Shown here: positions 14,599 to 19,265 of the stretch, piece after piece
How positions within the stretch are numbered: position 1 is the first letter of the stretch
Layout of the letters: each line of letters begins with the position of its first letter
Assembly (NCBI GenBank): GCA_022614735.1
Contig: JAKEHZ010000104.1
Coordinates: forward strand, 1 to 19,265
DNA length: 19,265 nucleotides
Reading direction: 5' to 3'
From: Acidobacteriota bacterium
GTDB lineage: Bacteria > Acidobacteriota > Blastocatellia > RBC074
Notes under the pieces: generated by a model
The model's input: only the letters and a program-made list of their open reading frames with translations
Databases searched by the model: none
What the model was told of the DNA's origin: nothing
Position numbers and translations under genes: made by a program

Positions 14599-14829
14599 GA
14601 AGAGAGAATACGAAACAAACGAAAAATTACCAATCTTTGGCAAGTTTCATCTTCCGGCTAACAGTTTCAACACAAAGGGTCAAAGGGTCAAAGGGTCAAA
14701 GAAGAAAAAAATCAAGCATTTGTCCCCCTTTGACCCTTTGACCCTTTGACCCTTTGTGTTGAAACTGTTAGCTAGTTTCGGCTTCCTATGAAACTCGCCC
14801 ATTTTTCGTTTGTTTCGTTTTCTCTCTTC
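14599..14829. repeat. Nested palindrome: type C outer arms around a type B core
   Basis: Outer arms 14599-14627 and 14801-14829 match at 28 of 29 positions and begin with gaagagagaa followed by acgaaacaaacg. Intermediate segments are diverged but still share ggcaagtttcat (14639-14650) with atgaaactcgcc (14788-14799), one mismatch. The core is the separate perfect palindrome 14657-14772. The right outer arm encodes the last residues of the DUF5655 protein, and the left arm reaches to 14 bases before the P450 start. Confidence 0.9.
14657..14772. repeat. aaagggtc octamer palindrome (core of nested element, type B)
   Basis: Arms 14657-14701 and 14728-14772 are perfectly complementary over 45 nt with a 26-base loop. 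Each arm has three aaagggtc units plus a partial one (14673-14700). It looks as though one repeat formed inside another. Confidence 0.95.
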
Positions 14830-15265
14830 CTTGATAATCCTGACTCCCCACTGCATATGCTTCTTTCAATAACCCTGCAAGCTCGTCATCAAGTTGTGAT
14901 GGATCGGTCAAACGGAAGTAATGAACGTGGTCACGCGACCCGAGAGACTCAATCCGATGGAAGCGGGGAGATTCTACCCGTCGTTTCAACCACAAATGGC
15001 ATTCCAACCCCGTTTTACGCACTACCACACCAGTGAAACGGGCTCGTGTTTGAAAAATGATGCGTGTCTTCTGAGCATAAACCGTCACCGGACCACAGCG
15101 TTCTACGAACTCAACATACTCGTCGAACAGACGGCGAACGATCGGATCTCTACCGATGAAGTGATATTCGATCGGATAATTGCTACACGAGTGCCACATA
15201 TTGCGCGTCACGAATTGATGACCGCACTTCGGGCACGTCCAAAGAGGCTTCTTATCTCCCTTCAT
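14786..15265 (-). CDS. DUF5655-type protein with N-terminal zinc ribbon
   Basis: The 159-residue protein starts with a zinc-binding-like segment, WTCPKCGHQF...MWHSC (Cys11, Cys14, Cys27), then a domain of about 100 residues (FIGRDPIVRRLFDEYVEFVERCGPV onward, with VYAQKTRIIFQTRARF and the LKRRV strand). This matches the DUF5655 group, whose function is not established. The last 13 residues (REKTKQTKNGRVS) are encoded by the right outer arm of the palindrome and the bases after it. The original C-terminus was therefore probably nearer to Gln145. The start has AAGG six bases upstream. It follows transketolase by 19 bases on the same strand and is probably cotranscribed. Confidence 0.72.
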   Translation of the reverse strand: MKGDKKPLWTCPKCGHQFVTRNMWHSCSNYPIEYHFIGRDPIVRRLFDEYVEFVERCGPVTVYAQKTRIIFQTRARFTGVVVRKTGLECHLWLKRRVESPRFHRIESLGSRDHVHYFRLTDPSQLDDELAGLLKEAYAVGSQDYQGREKTKQTKNGRVS

Positions 15266-15284
15266 CCAATACCTTAATTCTATT

Positions 15285-17294
15285 CTACTTTCCGATCAAC
15301 ATCTTGACCTTATCCACTACATTCGCCGCCGAAAACCCAAGCTTCTCCATCGCCACCTGATACGGCGAGGAAGCTCCATACCGGTTCAGCCCAATCACAT
15401 CGCCTTTATCGCCGACATATTTACACCAGCCGAGCGTCACACCGGCCTCAATCGCAAGACGCGCGGTTATTTTCGGCGGTAACACCACTTCACGATACGA
15501 TTGCGGTTGTTTATCGAACAGCTCCCAGCTCGGCATGCTCACCACTCGAGCGCCGATACTTTCTGCCGCAAGCTTATCTTGCGCTTCGATAGCTATAGAA
15601 ACTTCGGACCCTGTGGCAATGAGTATTACATCCGTCCTGCCCGTTGGTGATTCACTCATTATGTAGGCGCCTTTGGTTAAGTTTTCAGCTGAAGCATATT
15701 TTGTCCGGTCAAATACAGGCAGCTTTTGACGAGTCAATGCCAGCGCCGTCGGACCGTGGCGATTCTCCAGAGCGACGCGCCACGCGACCGCGGTTTCATT
15801 CGCATCTGACGGTCGAATCAGCGTCATATGCGGCACTGCGCGCAATCCCATCATTTGCTCAACTGGCTGGTGCGTCGGGCCGTCTTCGCCCAGACCTATG
15901 CTGTCGTGCGTATAAACGTAAATCACCTGCAGGCCCATCATTGAAGCCAGCCGGACCGGCGGGCGCATATAGTCGTAAAAGATCATAAAGGTGCCGCCGA
16001 AGGGTATCAGCGGTTTTGTCAGCGCAATCCCGTTCATAACCGATCCCATAGAGTGCTCGCGCACGCCGAAGTGGAAATTGCGCCCCGAGTAGTTGCCCGG
16101 CTGAAATTCGCCCATACTTTCGAGAAATGTGTTGTTCGATGGACGCAAATCGGCAGAGCCCCCGATGAGCATCGGCAGGACTTTGGCAAAAGCGTTTAAC
16201 GTCTTGCCTGAAGCCTCGCGCGTCGCCATGGGCTTGTCGGTCGGGAAAGCCGGCATCACAGATTGCCACCCTTCGGGTAATTTGCCGCTATACCATTCGC
16301 GCCACGCACTGGCTGGCTCGCGATGTTCTTTCGCATAAGCTTCAAACTTCGCATTCCATTCGTTTTCGAGCTTTGCGCCGCGATCTATTGCCTGCCGGAA
16401 ATTTTTCAACGCTTCATCCGGCACAGTGAAAGGCTCTTCGTAAGGCCAGCCCAGGTTTTGCTTGGTCAGCTTCACTTCTTCGACACCCAGCGCTTCACCG
16501 TGCACTTTTGCCGTGCCCGCTTTGTTCGGGCTGCCGTATCCGATGATGGTTTTGACGCAAATGATGGAAGGACGAGGATCGCCCTGCGCATTACGAATTG
16601 CAGTTTCGATTGCGGCGAGATCGTTGCCGTCGCTCACGGTCTGGACGTGCCAATTGTAGGCTTCGAACCGTTTTGCGCGGTCTTCCGTGAAGGCGAGATC
16701 GGTGCTGCCATCAATCGAAATTTTGTTGTCGTCGTAGAGGTAGATCAAACGGCCAAGCTTCAAATGACCGGCTAATGAGGCAGCCTCCGATGAGACACCT
16801 TCCATCAAATCACCGTCTGAAACGATTGCGTAGATCTGGTAATCGAAGAGATTATGGCCGGGGCGATTGAAATACGAGGCCAGGTACTCAGCCCCGATAG
16901 CCATCCCGACACCATTGGCAAAACCCTGTCCGAGCGGGCCGGTGGTGGTTTCGATTGCCGGCGAAAGTTCCGACTCGGGGTGGCCGGGAGTCAGACCCCC
17001 CCACTGACGGAACTGCTTCAATTGATCGAGTGGATAATCGTCATAACCGGTTAAGAATAACAAACTGTAGAGCAGCATTGAGCCATGACCGGCTGAAAGC
17101 ACAAAGCGATCGCGGTTCGCCCAGCGAGGATTTTTTGGATTGTAACGAAGGAATTTGGTCCAGAGCACATATGCTGCCGGAGCCATTCCCATTGGCATTC
17201 CGGGATGGCCGGAATTGGCTTTCTGGACAGCGTCCATTGCGAGTGTGCGGATTGTGTTGATTGAAAGTTGATCGAGCGTGTTTTGATCTGACAT
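15285..17294 (-). CDS. tkt: Transketolase
   Basis: The 669-residue product is a full-length transketolase, the thiamine-diphosphate enzyme that moves two-carbon units in the pentose phosphate pathway. Motifs: GHPGMPMGMAP (29-39), the cofactor and metal loop SDGDLMEGVSSE (159-170), GSADLRPSNN (379-388), the catalytic Glu413 in FGVREHSMG, and THDSIGLGEDGPTHQP (462-477). The start at 17294 has GGAGAGGG directly upstream. An ATG at 17315 in the same frame would add seven residues but lies within a hairpin. A small gene lies 52 bases upstream, and the DUF5655 gene lies downstream. Confidence 0.96.
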   Translation of the reverse strand: MSDQNTLDQLSINTIRTLAMDAVQKANSGHPGMPMGMAPAAYVLWTKFLRYNPKNPRWANRDRFVLSAGHGSMLLYSLLFLTGYDDYPLDQLKQFRQWGGLTPGHPESELSPAIETTTGPLGQGFANGVGMAIGAEYLASYFNRPGHNLFDYQIYAIVSDGDLMEGVSSEAASLAGHLKLGRLIYLYDDNKISIDGSTDLAFTEDRAKRFEAYNWHVQTVSDGNDLAAIETAIRNAQGDPRPSIICVKTIIGYGSPNKAGTAKVHGEALGVEEVKLTKQNLGWPYEEPFTVPDEALKNFRQAIDRGAKLENEWNAKFEAYAKEHREPASAWREWYSGKLPEGWQSVMPAFPTDKPMATREASGKTLNAFAKVLPMLIGGSADLRPSNNTFLESMGEFQPGNYSGRNFHFGVREHSMGSVMNGIALTKPLIPFGGTFMIFYDYMRPPVRLASMMGLQVIYVYTHDSIGLGEDGPTHQPVEQMMGLRAVPHMTLIRPSDANETAVAWRVALENRHGPTALALTRQKLPVFDRTKYASAENLTKGAYIMSESPTGRTDVILIATGSEVSIAIEAQDKLAAESIGARVVSMPSWELFDKQPQSYREVVLPPKITARLAIEAGVTLGWCKYVGDKGDVIGLNRYGASSPYQVAMEKLGFSAANVVDKVKMLIGK

Positions 17295-17312
17295 TTTTCC
17301 CTCTCCAGCCAA

Positions 17313-17342
17313 CATCCTCCCATCACTTGTGGTGGGAGGATG
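17313..17342. repeat. Hairpin in the leader of transketolase
   Basis: catcctccca (17313-17322) pairs with tgggaggatg (17333-17342); the inner part is a near match. It lies five bases after the stop of the upstream small gene and 18 bases before the tkt ATG. There is no T-run. It could end or process the upstream transcript or protect the tkt mRNA. Confidence 0.55.
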
Positions 17343-17346
17343 TCAA

Positions 17347-17769
17347 TCAATTAACTCGTTCACTCTGAGTGACCGGTTGCTGTTCGACGAGCAGTACCGG
17401 CAACACTCGTTCGGCAAACAAAGATGAGTTGATCATTGTCTGCACGATGTAATTGCCGGGTTGAAAGAAGGATGTGTTAACGAAGATCGTAACGTTATCG
17501 GCGTAACCATCGGGCGGCACGACGAAACTTGACGGTTGAGAGACCGCGACGGGTTGTGCGTGATCGGGTGTCAGTATGCGGACCTCAGCCAGATACTGCC
17601 CATCGCCTCGCCAGTGGTTGACAACCGCGAATTTGATCAGCGTGACGGGCAATTGCGGCACTACAATTTGATGTGTCACGCCCATAAGACTTAGATGGTT
17701 TGTCGCTTCGACTCGCACGTCTTCGCAGAAGATTGTGTAATCGAGTTTTAGATTTAAAGTGTGATTCAT
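17347..17769 (-). CDS. Small beta-rich protein, possibly DUF6941-like
   Basis: I recognise this only tentatively. The 140-residue product has no signal peptide or membrane helix. It alternates hydrophobic strands: LDYTIFCEDVRVEATNHLSL, then VVPQLPVTLIKFAVVNHW, QYLAEVRILTP, and DNVTIFVNTSFFQPGNYIV. This is the pattern of an immunoglobulin-like beta sandwich. Small cytosolic proteins of this shape, annotated DUF6941, have a similar start (YTIFCEDVR) in my memory. No catalytic residues stand out. It lies upstream of transketolase on the same strand, separated by a hairpin. No strong ribosome-binding site is visible before the ATG. Confidence 0.6.
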   Translation of the reverse strand: MNHTLNLKLDYTIFCEDVRVEATNHLSLMGVTHQIVVPQLPVTLIKFAVVNHWRGDGQYLAEVRILTPDHAQPVAVSQPSSFVVPPDGYADNVTIFVNTSFFQPGNYIVQTMINSSLFAERVLPVLLVEQQPVTQSERVN

Positions 17770-17844
17770 ATCAGAGATACAAAAATTCAGTAATTTTCTC
17801 AGAGCGGTTCATTTTAACTGGCGGGTGGGCAAAGTAAAAACACG

Positions 17845-17944
17845 AAGAGAGAAAACGGAACAAACGGAAATAACGGAACAAACGGAAAACTCCCAGAGAA
17901 TTTCCGTTTGTTCCGTTATTTCCGTTTGTTCCGTTTTCTCTCTT
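17845..17944. repeat. Perfect palindrome with aagagagaa tip and acggaacaa units (type C)
   Basis: Arms 17845-17888 and 17901-17944 are perfectly complementary over 44 nt with a 12-base loop. The arm is aagagagaaa followed by 9-nt units (acggaacaa, acggaaata, acggaacaa, acggaaa). It ends three bases before the stop codon of the ABC gene. Its tip and units match the elements at 9131-9224 and 14599-14829. Confidence 0.95.
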
Positions 17945-17947
17945 AAA

Positions 17948-19126
17948 CTATCCTCGCAAAATCTTATATGTCTTCAATCCCACTGAAACCAGATCACCTG
18001 GCGAAAGCTTCAACCTCCGCGCATCCCATTTCGTCCGCTGGACTTTGAGAGTGAAGTTGCACTTCTTCTCAGTGTTTTCGTCCGGCGGTTGCGCAGTGTG
18101 ACCTTTTGGTAACAGACAAACCATGAGTGTTTCTGTTGCGCCTGTGAAGGAGACATCAATTACTTCACCCCCACCGAGATGATAAGGAGTCTCAACGAGT
18201 CCTGTCGGTGGGCCAAGAGTGAGGTCCTCCGGACGAAAGACGATTTTCACTCTCTCCGACACTACCGTCGGCGCCGGCTTCGGGGCAGACAGGGTTCTGT
18301 CACAATCAAGCGCAATTAGCCCTTCGCGCCAACTTCCCTCGACAACATTTGCCGCGCCGAGGAAAGTCGCGACGAATTCGGTCTGCGGATTGTTATAGAC
18401 ATCATCGGGAGTGCCCACTTGTTCCAATCGACCGTGGTTGAGTATAGCTATCTGATCGCCAAGCTCCATCGCCTCTTCCTGATCGTGGGTGATGAAGAGA
18501 GCGGGTACACGCAATCTTCGTAATAATGCGCGTATCTCACGACGCAGACTGACACGGGTTTGTGGATCGAGCGCGCTGAATGACTCATCGAAAAGAAGCA
18601 CTTCGGGCTTGTATGCGAGAGCGCGCGCAATCGCCACACGTTGTTGCTGCCCGCCTGAGATTTGTGATGGGAACTTGTCGCGTTGATCGCTTAACCCGAT
18701 CATCGCGAGCAACTCATCAACGACAACTTTCCGTTCGCTTTTATATACGCCGCGAATGCGCAGCCCGAAGCCGATGTTCTCCTCCACGGTCATTCGCGGG
18801 AAGAGCGCGTAATTTTGAAAGATGACTCCCACGTTCCGTTCTCGGGCGCGAAGGTGCTCAATATGCCGGCCGCGCAGGTAGATCTCGCCCGTGTCAGGTT
18901 TTTCCAGACCGGCGATAATACGCAGCGTAGTGCTTTTACCGCTGCCCGAATATCCCAACAGAGCAAGGCTTTCGCCTTCGCCAATAGAAAAACTCACATC
19001 GTCAAGGACTCTCTCAGAATCAAACCACTTGCTCAACCCGATTACGCGGAGTGCCTCACGTATATCAGTTCGCGGTTCGTTATAGGCTTGAGTTTCGTGG
19101 AAGGGAGCCACCATTTCTCTCGCCAT
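17948..19126 (-). CDS. ABC transporter ATP-binding protein, PotA/CysA/FbpC-like importer ATPase
   Basis: The 392-residue protein is an importer-type ATPase. It has Walker A GYSGSGKST (58-66), Q-loop Gln104 in VIFQNYALFP, signature ISGGQQQRVAIARAL (156-170), Walker B VLLFDE (176-181) and the H-loop His214 in FITHDQEEAM. The C-terminal part (about 260-392) fits a TOBE regulatory domain. The D-loop entry reads DESFSALD instead of the usual DEPFSALD. Substrate could be polyamine, sulfate, iron or another anion; its permease and binding protein are not in the window. The start at 19126 has GGGAGGAA (complement of 19132-19139) just upstream. The frame extends to 19252, but that part is translated repeat reading SAIRNPQ units. 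Confidence 0.92.
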   Translation of the reverse strand: MAREMVAPFHETQAYNEPRTDIREALRVIGLSKWFDSERVLDDVSFSIGEGESLALLGYSGSGKSTTLRIIAGLEKPDTGEIYLRGRHIEHLRARERNVGVIFQNYALFPRMTVEENIGFGLRIRGVYKSERKVVVDELLAMIGLSDQRDKFPSQISGGQQQRVAIARALAYKPEVLLFDESFSALDPQTRVSLRREIRALLRRLRVPALFITHDQEEAMELGDQIAILNHGRLEQVGTPDDVYNNPQTEFVATFLGAANVVEGSWREGLIALDCDRTLSAPKPAPTVVSERVKIVFRPEDLTLGPPTGLVETPYHLGGGEVIDVSFTGATETLMVCLLPKGHTAQPPDENTEKKCNFTLKVQRTKWDARRLKLSPGDLVSVGLKTYKILRG

Positions 19127-19150
19127 ATTGTTCCTCCCTTGCTGGGACTG

Positions 19151-19265
19151 CGGATTGCGGATTGCGGATTGCGGATTGCGGATTGCGGATTGATAGCGGC
19201 GCCCCATCTCGCGCAGGAGGCGACGCAATAAAAGCAGGACTCTCGGAATCAATAAATCCGCAATC
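19151..19265. repeat. cggattg heptamer array and start of a second arm (type B, cut by window end)
   Basis: Six exact tandem copies of cggattg run from 19151 to 19192. A complementary aatccgcaatc starts at 19255 and is cut off at the window end, so a palindrome with a loop of about 60 bases is likely. The unit is the same as in 818-1007. It lies upstream of the ABC ATPase ribosome-binding site. Confidence 0.85.

Noticed and set aside
14586..14633. Hydrophobic N-terminal extension of the P450, resembling a membrane anchor
   Set aside because: It starts at a TTG inside the palindrome and is encoded by its arm. There is no ribosome-binding site, and the usual P450 entry begins after the ATG at 14585.
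14657..14772. Rho-independent terminator of DUF5655
   Set aside because: The stem is far longer than a terminator and no T-run follows directly on the minus strand. Its place in a nested palindrome makes repeat origin the better reading.
19127..19252. N-terminal extension of the ABC ATPase
   Set aside because: It is translated ggattgc repeat. A strong ribosome-binding site stands directly before the ATG at 19126.

Overview
This looks like a chromosomal segment of a free-living, GC-moderate soil-type bacterium. The gene mix (a Tex-type RNA-binding factor, an S9A prolyl oligopeptidase, a LarA-family protein, a VC1184-type PLP enzyme, a DUF433/PIN-like pair) together with palindromic repeats in most gene-to-gene gaps fits an Acidobacteriota/Blastocatellia-like genome. 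That placement is inference from style. No marker in the window proves it, and no phage, integrase or CRISPR locus is visible.

Layout. 1-243: a tandemly duplicated intergenic module carrying two GC-rich hairpins. 244-834 (+): HD-domain hydrolase, whose last codons lie inside an 80-bp perfect palindrome (818-1007). 1025-1191: tRNA-Leu(CAG) with its own promoter and terminator. 1285-2547 (+): a lipoprotein with coiled-coil repeats and a C-terminal membrane helix. 2602-3885 (+): MFS exporter. 3996-6521 (+): a LarA-family protein and a cysteine-desulfurase-like PLP enzyme, probably one operon. 6629-8980 (-): Tex, convergent with the previous pair. 9250-11421 (+): prolyl oligopeptidase. 11439-12036 (-): an overlapping DUF433/DUF5615-like toxin-antitoxin pair. 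12343-14585 (-): a cytochrome P450 followed by a MOSC/mARC-like protein. 14786-17769 (-): a small beta-rich protein, transketolase and a DUF5655 protein. 17948-19126 (-): an ABC importer ATPase.

The genes are mostly housekeeping or accessory enzymes. The remarkable part is between them. At least eight intergenic palindromes fall into three recognisable types: (A) GC-rich nested hairpins (38-143, 12263-12336, and the related 192-227); (B) palindromes whose arms are runs of 7- or 8-nt units (ggattgc, gaactgc, aaaaggc, aaagggtc); (C) palindromes that open with aagagagaa and continue in a roughly 9-nt period of acgRaaca-like units (9131-9224, 14599-14829, 17845-17944). Most abut or overlap stop codons, and several supply the last codons of a gene. 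Arms are usually perfect even where they run into coding sequence, which points to recent copying or correction of one arm from the other. This dispersed palindrome system is the best candidate here for something undescribed.

Several start sites differ from the longest open frame because the longest frame reads through repeat DNA (LarA, ABC ATPase, P450). Starts given here follow ribosome-binding sites and family N-termini. All functional calls rest on motifs read by eye; no database search was possible.
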